The notes under the pieces were generated by a model. It ran no database searches. It saw only the letters and a list, made by a program, of their open reading frames with translations, and was not told the DNA's origin. Both the position numbers and the translations under genes were made by a program. From Saprospiraceae bacterium (GTDB lineage Bacteria; Bacteroidota; Bacteroidia; Chitinophagales; Saprospiraceae), in contig JADKBO010000003.1 in assembly GCA_016715105.1 (NCBI GenBank), positions 124,001 to 188,000 of the forward strand: a DNA stretch of 64,000 bases, written 5' to 3'. Shown here in pieces: positions 8,807 to 21,100 of the stretch (positions are counted from its first letter, which is position 1; the number at the start of each line of letters is the position of its first letter).

Positions 8807-11800
8807 TTATTCTAAAACTATCATTTTTCGCTGCATACTGAAATCATTACATTCGACTTTGTAAATCAAAAGTCCGGATGATTTGCCAACTTCTGCCTTA
8901 GTCAATGTTACTGCATTCTTACCTGCATGCCCTTCAACCAAGTTTTTATAGATTAACCTACCTGTTATATCCATAATTGTAAAGGTTACTTTTCCATCGT
9001 GAGGTAATTCGAAATGAATTCTTGTTTCACCTCTCCACGGATTTGGTTCATTCTGCTCCAAAGCATATTGATTATTCAATCCGTTTCTAAATTCTAATTT
9101 TAGATCTGCAGTTTCCAAATCATGACCAATGTAAACTTCCGCATTTAGTACTTCATCACTGATAGCCAACATTTGACTTAACTGACCATTGGTTAAAGCT
9201 TTAATCTTTAATTCAATTATAGTCGACTCAGGATTTACAGAAATCGACCGATCGGTTGACCAACTCGTTGTAAGAAGATTGGGTTTTGGTGTTGCATAAT
9301 TATGTTTTCCAAAATCGATGGCTCTACCTTCCACACCAGTTATTTCTAAACCATTCAAAATAAATGATCCTTGGAATCCATATATGTCTACTGATTTATT
9401 CGTCTTTAGAGAAACTATAAAATCCTCACCTTTCTGTACAAACCTATCATTGGTTATGAGCATAAGACCATTCTGGCGGGATGATAAACTTGCTTGTTGG
9501 TTTAATCCCATTTTTGCAGAGCCATCAACGTCACCAATTTTCATACCAATGAAATTATCCGTTACATTGGTTAATAATTTGGAGTGAGCAATCTTCTCAA
9601 CAAAAGGAAATGGATTTTCTTCCATCTGTTGAGTAGCATCTACAAACCTCCAACTTTGATTCTGGTCAAGTTTATCTGTGATGCCTAAAATCAATTTTCT
9701 TAATTCGGTCAAATCACTCACATTGATTTTGCCATCACTGTTTGCGTCTGCTGCAATTATTTTATAAGGACTTTGTAGTTTTTCAAGTGCTAAAATATGT
9801 CTTTGAATGTGTACTAAATCGAGGGTATTGACACCATTTCTATATTGGTCGACCATTGAAACCTTAACTTCATAGTCTAAGCCAATAGGTAAACTCTGGA
9901 AAGAGAATTTTCCAGCATTATCCGTTGATTTTTTCTGTGAGTAGGTAACAATATTTGCATCCAAATTTATTGAAGCTCCAGTAATTGGCGTACCGTTTTC
10001 TGTTTTAACAAAACCATCTAAGGTCACTACACTTCCACCCCCAGCACAAACATTTTGATTGTCAATGAGAGACAATGTAACTAAACAATAATCACTTCTT
10101 AAGTCTCTGTCCCAAACCGTCATTTTTATTTCCGCGATTGGGAAGGTAGATCCATTTCCAACTTTGCAACCAAATAGTCGACCACTTGTGCCACCTGTTA
10201 CTTCTATTTTGATGTCGCCATTTGGCCATTTAGTTTCTTTCAAATCTGGAAGCCATTTCTGTGCATCTCCATTTATGTATTCCGTCTCTGTTGCATCTTG
10301 ACCATTTCCTTTGAAGTAATGCACTTGTGCTAGTTTGCTCAATACTGGGTGTTGGTTGTCAAACGTGAAGTATAATGGTCCGTCGATACAATTGTCAAAA
10401 CTATTTTTGTCAAAGTCTCTTGCCCACAGTTCTACCGTTCCATTTTTCATTACGGCACTGCTCAAGCTTATGCAATATGGCGTAGGAGCTTTGCCAAGCA
10501 CCACGAGTATGGCATCTTTTTCTGTCACATTACCACAACCATCTGTCAACTTATAATGAACGGTCCATTTACCGACAGGTACATTGCTGAAGGTTAATTT
10601 TGGATTGTTGCCGGTTCCTGTTTGTACAAGGCCTGCTCCACCAGTTTGAATGGTGACTATCCAACGATAACCTGCTTCGCATCCACCATCATCTAGCCCC
10701 TTAGGATTTGTCACCCAGCTAGCCAAACAGTTTGCATCTATAGCAATCGTATCTGACATAGAAACTTCTATTGTTGGCGGTGTCTCGTCTTCGTATTTGT
10801 AAATGGTGCTCACACAAGCAGCCCAATCTGGGTTACACCAATCGATGTACTCAAATTTCACAATCCACTTCTTACAGCCTTCGCCTACATTGTATTCCTC
10901 AATGATGATTTTTCTTCCAAATACAGAGCATCCAGGATTTCGCCAATTAGGATTGAATCTTGTTTTGTTTTCTAAATCAGAAGTAAGCCCTCCTCCAATA
11001 GGCGTCAAACCATTGGTTCCTGTCTCAGGTTCTGCGATTAAATTATTATTTGCGTCAAGGCAATTTAGGCCAAGATTCGGAGTATTGTACCCTGTGTCAA
11101 ACCATTCATACGCAAGATAAGGGACGTACTCAGTGATGACCACATCTAGGTAATTGTAATATGCTGCTTTGATGGTATTATTTAAAACGTCCTCTTCAGA
11201 AAGTTCACATTTGTTCCATGTGTGCAGAGAAATTGGCCAATCTAAACGAGGTCTTCCATTTCTTCTCAAAGCAATTTCAATATTTTGAGTACATGTGACA
11301 TAGACATCTTTGTTTTTTCCACCTGCAACTCTGTAGGTCCTTACAAAATTTCCAATGTTACACGTGTTTACTGAACCAACATCTTTATATTCAATTTGAT
11401 AGACACATGCAGCATCTACCCAAGGTAACCAGTCAGTCGGAACATTCCCGTCAACTGATTTCCAATCATTCGATAAGTTTAATTTACCAAGATCCTCATC
11501 ACAATAAGCCGTGACATCAACTTCACAAGTGATGATGGGAACGATATTATCTTCTAATTTTACAATGGTCCAAGTTTCATTGTATAAATCTCCATCACTT
11601 CCAAATATGCCATTCATATCTGCGTCGTCCCATACACGGAGCCAAACTTTATGATAACCAACATCATTTTTACCATCGCTGTCTATATCAACAGTGCCAG
11701 TTGTGAGGTCTTCACAACAAAAGGACACTACTTTTCCATCATCTGTATCAAAAATTCGATCATTCTCATGGATTGGATTACTTTGATCAAAAGCATTTCT

Positions 11801-14800
11801 TTCATCATTGTAAGTAACGTTGTTGTTCCAGGAGATTCTAGGGGTCTCTACATTGTTATCGTGATTCCAAAAATCGCCTTCATTGAGACATTTTGGAGCA
11901 CCAGTTTCTCTTCTTATTTCTAAATAAACACCACTACAATTATCATATGAGCCATTGTCAATCATATCAGGAGTGACTTTTGCAAGCGCTGTAATGGTGT
12001 CGTTTGCACTTCTGGTAAGGCTTAATGTAATGTATTCTTTGGCAGTAGCTACAGGTCCGTTTCTATCTTCAACAGCAATTATAACAGTTGCAGTAGATTG
12101 ATTACCACAACAATCTTCCGCATAATATGTAAAAGTGTGCATTCCCTTAGGTACATCATATGCTCTCCAAATACCATTTACAAGAGAGATTGTGGCACCT
12201 TCAGGGCCTTCAACAAGTATGATTTTGGCATGATCATCACAATTGTCCATCACGGTTGCTATAGGTAAAGCCAAGTCTACAGTACATGACCAAGCATTTG
12301 TTCCATATGATTTTAAAGGAGAAACAACATTTATGGAAGGTGCTGTTTTATCTGTAACTTTAATGATTTGGGCATAATTGGTTGTTGTAGCTGTACACCA
12401 ATTCAATATTGTCCATGTGCGCACTAACTTAAAGCTTGAAAGACAGCCAACACCACACGCACTTAACTTTTTCCCATCAACGTAGGTGGCGGCATAGCCG
12501 CAAACTCCACCATCCACTAATGGACTTATTTGTGAATTTAAAGGATTGACATAATATGGATATCCATAAGTGATGCCCAAGACATCTGCAATCGTTTTGG
12601 GATCATAAGCTTCCTCACAATCTACTTCGACCAATGGTTGAGGGCCACTCAAAAGATTATCAGGTAAATTTATAACGGTAATTTTTTGATCATTCGAAAC
12701 AATATTTCCTAAATCATCCGTTGCAAACCAAGTTCTGGTGATGATTCTTAAGACACCACCATCTGTTGTACAATCAAAATTCTCATTTTGATCTTTATAA
12801 TATTTTGATGTTGGTCCACAATCAGTCACAGTAGCATCTCCAGTATTTGAAGGCAAAATAGATTCAATACAATAAATGGTAATATCTCTTGGTATGGTAA
12901 GAGTTGGAGGCAGTTTATCTTCGATCAATATTTCTCCCCAACAGCTATTTTGATTGCAAGGTGTCGGGCCAAAAACACTATATTTATATGATTTACCAAT
13001 CATACTTCTATCAATAATTCCACCCTGGGTAATGATTGTATTATCACTATTATACAGCACCACTAAATAATCTTCATCTGGATTTGATTCGCTCAAAACC
13101 ATATCGGAAGTAATTTCTAAAATACAATCTTCAGGAATACTGAAATTGACATTTGCTATACAATTGAGTTGAACGGGAGGCGCTGGCGCTACAACTTCGA
13201 GCTCCATTACTTCACCAACCAAACCACAAGTATTGGAAAATATACGAAGGAGCATCACTGTTGTGTTTTCCTCACTTGGAACTGGGTAATAAATTGCATT
13301 TGGATCATTCACATCAGAAAATACACCTGCTCCACCTGACCAAGTTCCTTCTCCAATACCTTGTAACATCACCACACCGTTACTACAAACCTCCAAATCC
13401 GGGCCTGCATTTACCGTTGGGGTCCCTTCCACTGATACCATTATCGTAGAAGCAGGAGAGGTGCATCCGTGAATTGTACCTACAACCGAAATTTGGTATA
13501 CGCCTGATAAAGTTGTACTTGCTATATTCATATGGCTATTGGACATAGTCAAATCAAAGCCTACAGCTGGTTCTACTGACCATTGATAGGTTGTGTTTGC
13601 AACTGAGTCAACTGATAACGATACGTTGCTACCAACACAAACAACTGAGGGATTAGCATTCAAATTTTGTGGTGGTGTCAAACAATCTGTGAATGGTCCG
13701 TTTTCAAGTCCTTTGGTAATTGGAATGGGTCCGCTCCAGGCATTGCCCAATATTTGGAGTGAATTACCTTCGATTTCGCCATCCTCTTCGACGCCGATAT
13801 CAGTACTAGTGATTCCATCTGCTATTCCGCCAACACCCACAAAAGAACCTTCATAACTTATAAATTCTATCAAACCGCACGGGCCAGAAAGAGCAATTGC
13901 GTCAGGACCATTTTGAATACTTGAATAATCGTATGTATAATAAGTAAATCCTAAAGAGGTATTTGCAACAAATTGATCTAAAGTTTTGGTGTCATAGGGA
14001 GCTCCACCTGAACCATTATAAAGGCTGACCGTGTATTGTGTTAAGTCAAATGGTTGTGGGTCTTCTATTCTTATTTCAACAAATTCATCCTCATCACCAC
14101 TGGCATCGTCATAATGAAACTCATTTATTCTGGCGGTAATTTGACTGCAATCAAAACAAGCAACAGGTGCCGTATAGGCATTAACTGAATCCTTAGCACA
14201 AGATGGACTGGATGCAAAAGACGCAGAAAGTGTTACCATCGAACCATTTGATTGTAAACCCAAAAGATTAATGGTTTGGGGACTTGCCGTTATAGCAAAA
14301 GATTGACCATTTAGAATTAAATTACCTGTTGGAGGATTTGTATAATAAACTTGAATTTGGGCATCATACATATTGGTCATTGTATTGCAGACACCCACAG
14401 TATTTACAGTGAAAGAATCAATAGAGCAAAGACTTGGAGTAAGACTTTCGTTTGCTAATCCTTTGGTTTGCGCAATGGGGCTAGACCATCCAGTCGATAA
14501 TAACTGTAAAGATAGACCAACAGGCGTCGTTGAGGGCTCAGATCCTACATTTATACTCGTTATTCCTATTGCGGGGCCATTTGTTGCTGCAAAAGCACCA
14601 TCATAACTAATGAATTCTATTAAGCCGCATGGGGAGTTGAGTGCAATTCCATCTGGATCACCATTTTGTAGACCGTTGACAGGAAGATCAAATACATAAT
14701 AGGAAAATCCATCTGCAGAAGTTACCGCGGCGTTATTTAGAGTTAGTGCTGACCCGTAGGTTGCGCCACCAGAACCATTATATAAAACTAAAGAATATCC

Positions 14801-14983
14801 AGAAAGGTCCATAGCTGCGGGTTGCGGGTCACCAATTCTGACCTCAATGAATTCACCTACATCTGTGCTATTATTATCATAGTGAAATTCATTTATTCTG
14901 ATATCTGTTGGGCATTGGGCATAGGCTCCCAAAGTAAATATTATGGATATTGCTGTCGCAATAAGGTTGGTTCTTAATCTCAT
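8807..14983 (-). CDS. Giant T9SS-sorted surface protein with two lamin-tail-like domains
   Basis: This intact 2,058-residue protein starts with a signal peptide (MRLRTNLIATAISIIFTLGA, cleaved after YA). Two lamin-tail-like domains follow, near residues 24-190 and 285-430, each opening with INEFHYD and an acidic EFxE(V/I)RI strand. Ig/PKD-like modules span about 440-600, and HYR-like cysteine-rich modules with the family core span 606-1490. The unnamed APTPYCISLSSAVMKNG domain starts near 1498 and a carboxypeptidase-regulatory-like domain near 1648. The dockerin-like segment (1718-1781, loop DANSDGKINVSD) precedes a cohesin-like domain (1808-1951) and a T9SS type A sorting domain ending QRKMIVLE. 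It is probably exported through the outer membrane and displayed at the surface. Flanking genes are paralogues and each has its own terminator, so it is probably a separate transcription unit. Ligand is unknown. Confidence 0.85.
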   Translation of the reverse strand: MRLRTNLIATAISIIFTLGAYAQCPTDIRINEFHYDNNSTDVGEFIEVRIGDPQPAAMDLSGYSLVLYNGSGGATYGSALTLNNAAVTSADGFSYYVFDLPVNGLQNGDPDGIALNSPCGLIEFISYDGAFAATNGPAIGITSINVGSEPSTTPVGLSLQLLSTGWSSPIAQTKGLANESLTPSLCSIDSFTVNTVGVCNTMTNMYDAQIQVYYTNPPTGNLILNGQSFAITASPQTINLLGLQSNGSMVTLSASFASSPSCAKDSVNAYTAPVACFDCSQITARINEFHYDDASGDEDEFVEIRIEDPQPFDLTQYTVSLYNGSGGAPYDTKTLDQFVANTSLGFTYYTYDYSSIQNGPDAIALSGPCGLIEFISYEGSFVGVGGIADGITSTDIGVEEDGEIEGNSLQILGNAWSGPIPITKGLENGPFTDCLTPPQNLNANPSVVCVGSNVSLSVDSVANTTYQWSVEPAVGFDLTMSNSHMNIASTTLSGVYQISVVGTIHGCTSPASTIMVSVEGTPTVNAGPDLEVCSNGVVMLQGIGEGTWSGGAGVFSDVNDPNAIYYPVPSEENTTVMLLRIFSNTCGLVGEVMELEVVAPAPPVQLNCIANVNFSIPEDCILEITSDMVLSESNPDEDYLVVLYNSDNTIITQGGIIDRSMIGKSYKYSVFGPTPCNQNSCWGEILIEDKLPPTLTIPRDITIYCIESILPSNTGDATVTDCGPTSKYYKDQNENFDCTTDGGVLRIITRTWFATDDLGNIVSNDQKITVINLPDNLLSGPQPLVEVDCEEAYDPKTIADVLGITYGYPYYVNPLNSQISPLVDGGVCGYAATYVDGKKLSACGVGCLSSFKLVRTWTILNWCTATTTNYAQIIKVTDKTAPSINVVSPLKSYGTNAWSCTVDLALPIATVMDNCDDHAKIILVEGPEGATISLVNGIWRAYDVPKGMHTFTYYAEDCCGNQSTATVIIAVEDRNGPVATAKEYITLSLTRSANDTITALAKVTPDMIDNGSYDNCSGVYLEIRRETGAPKCLNEGDFWNHDNNVETPRISWNNNVTYNDERNAFDQSNPIHENDRIFDTDDGKVVSFCCEDLTTGTVDIDSDGKNDVGYHKVWLRVWDDADMNGIFGSDGDLYNETWTIVKLEDNIVPIITCEVDVTAYCDEDLGKLNLSNDWKSVDGNVPTDWLPWVDAACVYQIEYKDVGSVNTCNIGNFVRTYRVAGGKNKDVYVTCTQNIEIALRRNGRPRLDWPISLHTWNKCELSEEDVLNNTIKAAYYNYLDVVITEYVPYLAYEWFDTGYNTPNLGLNCLDANNNLIAEPETGTNGLTPIGGGLTSDLENKTRFNPNWRNPGCSVFGRKIIIEEYNVGEGCKKWIVKFEYIDWCNPDWAACVSTIYKYEDETPPTIEVSMSDTIAIDANCLASWVTNPKGLDDGGCEAGYRWIVTIQTGGAGLVQTGTGNNPKLTFSNVPVGKWTVHYKLTDGCGNVTEKDAILVVLGKAPTPYCISLSSAVMKNGTVELWARDFDKNSFDNCIDGPLYFTFDNQHPVLSKLAQVHYFKGNGQDATETEYINGDAQKWLPDLKETKWPNGDIKIEVTGGTSGRLFGCKVGNGSTFPIAEIKMTVWDRDLRSDYCLVTLSLIDNQNVCAGGGSVVTLDGFVKTENGTPITGASINLDANIVTYSQKKSTDNAGKFSFQSLPIGLDYEVKVSMVDQYRNGVNTLDLVHIQRHILALEKLQSPYKIIAADANSDGKINVSDLTELRKLILGITDKLDQNQSWRFVDATQQMEENPFPFVEKIAHSKLLTNVTDNFIGMKIGDVDGSAKMGLNQQASLSSRQNGLMLITNDRFVQKGEDFIVSLKTNKSVDIYGFQGSFILNGLEITGVEGRAIDFGKHNYATPKPNLLTTSWSTDRSISVNPESTIIELKIKALTNGQLSQMLAISDEVLNAEVYIGHDLETADLKLEFRNGLNNQYALEQNEPNPWRGETRIHFELPHDGKVTFTIMDITGRLIYKNLVEGHAGKNAVTLTKAEVGKSSGLLIYKVECNDFSMQRKMIVLE

Positions 14984-15011
14984 TCTCGATCGATCTTGGT
15001 CATCAAAGAAC

Positions 15012-15019
15012 CAAAAATA
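15012..15019 (-). promoter_or_regulatory. Possible -7 element for the 2,058-residue protein gene
   Basis: TATTTTTG on the minus strand fits TANNTTTG and lies 28 bases upstream of the ATG at 14983. No good TTTG -33 element is found at the usual distance, so support is modest. Confidence 0.35.
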
Positions 15020-15123
15020 ATGTAAAGCATTGAAAATCTGACCATAATCAATAAAAAACTAGTGAGAATACAAAGAATTAACACAGACCCTGGTAAAATC
15101 TGGTGAAAATTATAGATTAAAAT

Positions 15124-15160
15124 CAAACAGGGAAGCTGGTAAAACCAACCTCCCTGTTTG
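15124..15160 (-). terminator. Rho-independent terminator of the colossal adhesin gene
   Basis: The stem CAAACAGGGA (15124-15133) pairs with TCCCTGTTTG (15151-15160), and an inner GGT/ACC pairing tightens the loop. On the minus strand it is followed by ATTTTAATC. It lies 35 bases after the stop at 15196. Confidence 0.75.
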
Positions 15161-15195
15161 AATTTGTACGTTAATATATTAGGAAATCCTTATCC

Positions 15196-18100
15196 TTACT
15201 CGATCACAATCATTTTGCGTTGTGCTGAGAATTTGTCTGATTCAATTCTGTAAATGAGTACCCCTGATGCACCTCCAAGTTCAGCTTTTGTAAAGCCTAT
15301 CTTATTGGTACCAGCTTGACCATCAACAGTTTTGATAGCAATCACTTTGCCAGTGATGTCCATGACTGTAAACTTAGCTTGTGCTGCATTTGGCAATTCA
15401 TAACTGACAACCGTTTCACCTCTCCAAGGGTTTGGTTCGTTTTGATTCAATGCATACTTGCCATCATTGAAGTTTCTGATATCCAATTGAATGTTACTTA
15501 CTTCCATTGATTCGCCAACGTAAGCCTCAGCACTTGTAATTTCAGAATTCAACTTAATCATGTTACTGAGTTTGCCAGCTTTACTTGCTTCAAACTGCAT
15601 TGTCATCACTGTGCTACCATCCAAGACTGAGTGAGCTTTGGCAGTAGACCAACTCATGGTAAATATGTCTCCATGATGGATAGCATAATTATCCTTAGCG
15701 ATTTCTATGCCTCTACCCTCAATGTTGATCAGTTTCAAACCTGACAAACGAGCACTCAACTGGAAGCCATAAACCTCTTTGAATTGTGCTGCTGTAAGGT
15801 CAATGGTAATGATATCACCAGCCTGAACATTTCTATCAGTTGCTGACAATGTGATTCCCACCGATCTAGGAGCTACGTTCTGATCTGTCAAATTCATCTT
15901 AGCAGAAGCATCTACATCTCCAATTTTCACGGCAATGAAGTTGTCATTGGTCTTGTTCTCGATGAGAGAAGCGTGAGTCATGGTTTCATTGAAAGGCCAT
16001 GGTTTCTCACCCATTGTTTGGGCAGCTTCTACAAATCTCCAACTCTGATTGTAAGCAAGTTTTTCATTGATACCAAGGATCAACTTACGTAATTCTACCA
16101 AGTCACCAACTCTCACAGCTTGATCGTTGTCGGCATCGGCAGCAATCATTTTGTAAGGACTATCCAACTTTTTCAATGCCAAGATATGCCTTTGAATGTG
16201 AACAAGGTCGAGGGTATTAACTCCATTTTTGTGGTTTACATTCAATGTAGGTTTGACCTCATAATTTGCACCAACCGGAACATTTTTGAATGAGAACTCA
16301 CCATTTGCATTGGTCAATTCAACTCGAGGATATTCTGGAAGTGCAGCATCCAAAGCTACTTCAACATTTGGTACACGAGCATTCGTTTCTGTTTCTATTT
16401 TACCAGCTACAACTACAAGGCTACCATCACCGCATGCTTTTTGATTGTCAACCAAGGTTAACCTTACTACACAGAAGTCACTCAATAGATTCCTATCCCA
16501 AACGGTCATTTTTATATCACTGACCGGGAACGTGCTGCCATCACCAACTTTGCAACCAAACAATCTACCAGAAGAACCTCCAGTTACTTCGCGTTTGATT
16601 TCGCCATTTGGCAACGTAGTTACTTTGATTTCAGGTAGCCATTTTTGAGCAATACCCAAAGCATATTCTTCTGCGGTTGCATTTTGTCCTTGACCTTTGA
16701 AGAAGTGTTCTACGTCTAGCTTACTCAAAACTGGGTGTTGGTTGTCAAATGTAAAGTAGATTGCTCCATTTGTACAATTTACAAACGATCCTTTGTCAAA
16801 GTCTTTGGCCCATAATTCTACCGTACCATTTTTCATGACGGCGCTACTCAAGTCGATGCAATATGGTGTAGGATCTTTACCGATTACAACCAATTTTGCA
16901 ATTTTCTCAGTTACATTTCCACAACCATCAGTTACTTTGTAAAGCACATCATAAGTACCAGCAGGAATATTTACAAATTCTGCTGAAGGATTGCTACCCA
17001 CAGGGAACTTGCTTTGGTCATAACCTAATCCATAGACTCTGATGACCCATGACAAACCTGTTTCACAGCCACCTGAATCGATAGCCATTGGCATTGCCTT
17101 GAATAAAGCTGAGCAATCAGTACCTACTTCAATTGTATCATTCATAGAAGCTACAATGGTTGGTGCGATCTTATCCTCATATTTGTAAATGGTCTTTCTA
17201 GTGCCCGCATTGGTATTTGTACACCAGTTGATGTATTCAAATTGTACGATCCATTTTCTACAACCCTCACCAACTTTGTATTCGTTGATGGTGATTTTCC
17301 TTCCAAATACTTCACAACCTACATTTCTATACTTAGCATCCCAAATAACTGGTCTGCCATTCATGATCATTGCAATTGACCCACCATCACCTTCACCACC
17401 ATAAACCGCAGTTTTATTTGACTTGATGATAGAGGCAAGAACATCTGCTTCAGTAAGTGTGCATTGATTCCAAATATGTAAATCAATTGGCCAATCCAGA
17501 ACCGCAGTACGTGGACGACTTGCAATGGTAATTACTTGTTCACAAGTCACTGGACTGCCTACGACTCTCCAAGTCCTGATAATCGTTCCATCATTACAAA
17601 CATTGATATCTGCGTCATCTCTGTATTCTAGTAAGAAGTTTCCACAAACAGTTTCAGTATAAGGAACTGTAGTAGGATCAATTTTGGACGAATCTCTACT
17701 ATAGCTAACCCAACTTCCTGAAGGATCGTAATAAACTTCTTCGTCACAATAAACAGTTACTGGTTCACAATAAAGTTTTGGTAGTGTCTTGTCTTCGACT
17801 TTTACAATGGTCCAAGTCTCATTGTAATTTCCAGCCTCGTCCCAAACTCTCAACCAAACTTTATGATAACCTGGATCTTTGATACTATCTCCATCAAAGT
17901 CAGCCCCAGCAGATGTGATGTCTTGGCAACAGAATTTCACAAACTGACCTTCATCAGTATCATTACTGTTGTCACGTTCATCACCATTGTTATTGTAGGT
18001 CAAATTGTTATTATAACCAAATGTACCAACATTCAAACAAGAAGGATCACCTGACTCTCTTCTGACTTCAAGTCTTACTGGACTACAATTATCATAAGAA

Positions 18101-21100
18101 TTGTTGTTGATCATGTCTGGTGTCACTTTACCTACACCTTCTATGATTGAATCACCACTTGTTGTAAGACTCAAGGTAATATATTCTTTAGCTGAGGCTA
18201 CAGGAGGTGTTTTATCAACCACTGTCACTTTAAAGCTTGTGTTTGCTATATTTCCACATAAGTCTTCTGCTCTTGCATACAAAGTTGTCACCCCTATTGG
18301 TAATTCATAAACAATGTTGCCATCAATTTCACCATTTGTTGTGCTCCATTTGGTGGTGTAATGACTACAGTTATCAGATTTAACCACAGAAGGAAGCGTG
18401 TAGGTAGCTAAACAAGACCATGCATCAGTGCTAATGGTGACATTTACCAATTCATTAAGCACAGGCGGAGTTTTGTCTTCCACTTTGATCGATTGAATAT
18501 GTCTGATAGGGTTGGCATTAGGGCCAAATTCAACCAAAGGTTTGCATTCATCTCTGATAACCCAATGTCTTAACAGCTCATAACTTCCTGGACAATTAGG
18601 ATCTTCTAACCTCTCGTCCCAGAAGCCTACATTGATATCACAGTAGTTCTTTCCAAAGATAGATTTGCCATCAATGGTAGGGAATCCTGTGAATTCAGGT
18701 TTAGTGATATTTGGATTTGCTATAGCGTCAGCACAGTCGATAGAGTTGTTGAGGTTTCTATCAGTAGGGAAAACCAATTTAGTAATATCCAATTTTTTAA
18801 CCGTAATAGTTTGTATACAAGTTGCTTCATGCCCTTGAGCATCTATCGCTTTCCAAGTTCTAACAATCACAACTCTTGGTGTTCCGCAAGTTCCATTGTT
18901 TGTTACTTGATCAGTATAAGTGATTTTCACCCCTGGATCGCAGCTCAAAATCTCCAATCTACCTGTCAAGTTGAGGTCTGTATAATCTTGATTACACTCA
19001 ATCTCAATATTGTCAGGACATTCTATGACAGGAGCAAGTTTGTCTTCTACCAGTATGGTACCCCAACAAGAATTGCCTGTGCGAGGGTCTCTCACAGAAA
19101 CATACAAGGTTTGATTGATATAAGAATAATCAATCATTGGTGAACCTGGTATTGGAGCGCCACCTTGAGTTTTTGAGACAGTCACTTCATAGCTATCTAT
19201 ACAACCCAGGTCATCTGAGTTTTGGAGCAACATGTCTGCAGTAATTACAGCTTTGCAATTTGCATCCAGTGAAACATTGACATGTCCAATACAAGCCAAA
19301 TCTGTTTGACTAGGTTGATATCCAATCACTGTTACATTGAAAGTATCCATAACACAATTTCCACTTGGGTCACATGCAGTCACAATGATAGTATTGTCTC
19401 CAATCGGGATACCAGATGTGATATCAGGACTATATGTCAAGACGACACTACAATTATCAGTTGCTACTGGAATAGATGACGAAGGCAAATCTTCCAAAGC
19501 CACACTACATTCTCCTGGTCCTAAATTGATGGTCACATCTTCAGGAATGACAGTAAATACTGGAGATAATGTATCTAAAACTGTAAGATTTATAACACAT
19601 GAAGCTTCATTTCCACATGGATCTGAAATCACAAGCGTTACTTCCATTGTTCCCGTATCAGCACATGTAAATATTGATTGTCCACCTACTGAAACTGTGA
19701 GGAAGTTGTCTGCTGCGCAATTGTCTTCCACATTGCCAATTCCAGAATTTGCACTCAATACAGCCATTCCATTTTCATCTAGATAGATGATCACGTCTTC
19801 ACAAACCAGTTCCGGTGCTTTCTTGTCCTCCACTAGAATATTTTGTACCCTGGTTGAAGAATTGCCACATGGATCTGTTGCAGTATATGTGCGAGTTATG
19901 GTATAAGTATAGTGTCCACAATTCGCTTCATTAGGATCTTGCGTGCTAACGTCTACAGTGTCGATGTTGATGTATTCTGGAAGCGCACATCTATCCATCA
20001 AGTTTGTGATTGGTTTGAAGTTTGGTACTTCTTCACAAGAAACGGTGTCGTCCTCTACCATGAAGGTAGGAGCAATTGTGTCTACGACAAAGATGTCTTG
20101 CACAAAGTCTCTGCTGTTTCCTGCAGAATCTGTTACTGTCCAAGTTCTTGTAATTTGATAAGTATAGTAATCACACATAGTCGGATCTACTCCTTGAGTT
20201 GAAATTTCATTGAACTCAAGTAATAGGCTGTCTGACGGTGTACAATTATCCACAAAATCGTCAGTTGTAAGTGGGAACGGTTCAGGCACTGCATCACACA
20301 TTACCCATTCATCAACCGGGAAGCCACCTGCTAATTCAGGTTTTTGTTTATCAAGTACAAGTACAGTAAATGTACAAGTATCGCTATATGAATTGTTATC
20401 GAAATCCATACCTGTCACCACATACATGACTGTGGATAGACCAACATTGAAGTCCATAGTCGGAACAAAGTTGGTTCCTGCGGCATTGGTTACCCCAGTT
20501 ACAGTCCAAGTGTAAGTTACAGTGGTTGGATCGATGGCACTACATACCAATGCTGTTGGTTCTGGAAGTGTCACTCTTGCTCTACACCAATCAATATCAT
20601 TTTGTTGAATGATGTCTACTGGGCAGAATAAATCTAGAGGACATTCCAATGTAACAATCGTAGGATCGTCTCCTCCTTCCACATCGGTACCATCATCTGA
20701 TAGATCGGTTACTACAATTCCGTTTCCATTGGTTCCTGTCGCAGTTGCCTGGTTGACCAAAGGATTTGATGGCTCAGTAACATTGACCCTCACTTGTACA
20801 GTTAAGGTGATGTTTTCGCCTGGGGCAAGAACAGTAGCTCCATTCAACATTTCGCTATTTGGTGCACCTTGACCTGTAAATAATGGGTTTATTGCTCCAG
20901 GAATTGCTGCGGTACCGCCAGTGATCATTAATGTATTTGGTACAACAAATTCTAGTGCTCCATTCAATTGACCATTTAAGTCATCAACCAAGCTTACATT
21001 ATACAAGGTGTCATTACCTGTGTTCTGTACAATGAAGTTGTAGAAGAGACTGTAAATTCCATTGGCCTCGTCAACAATAGCTGGGCTGGTTGCCATTTTT

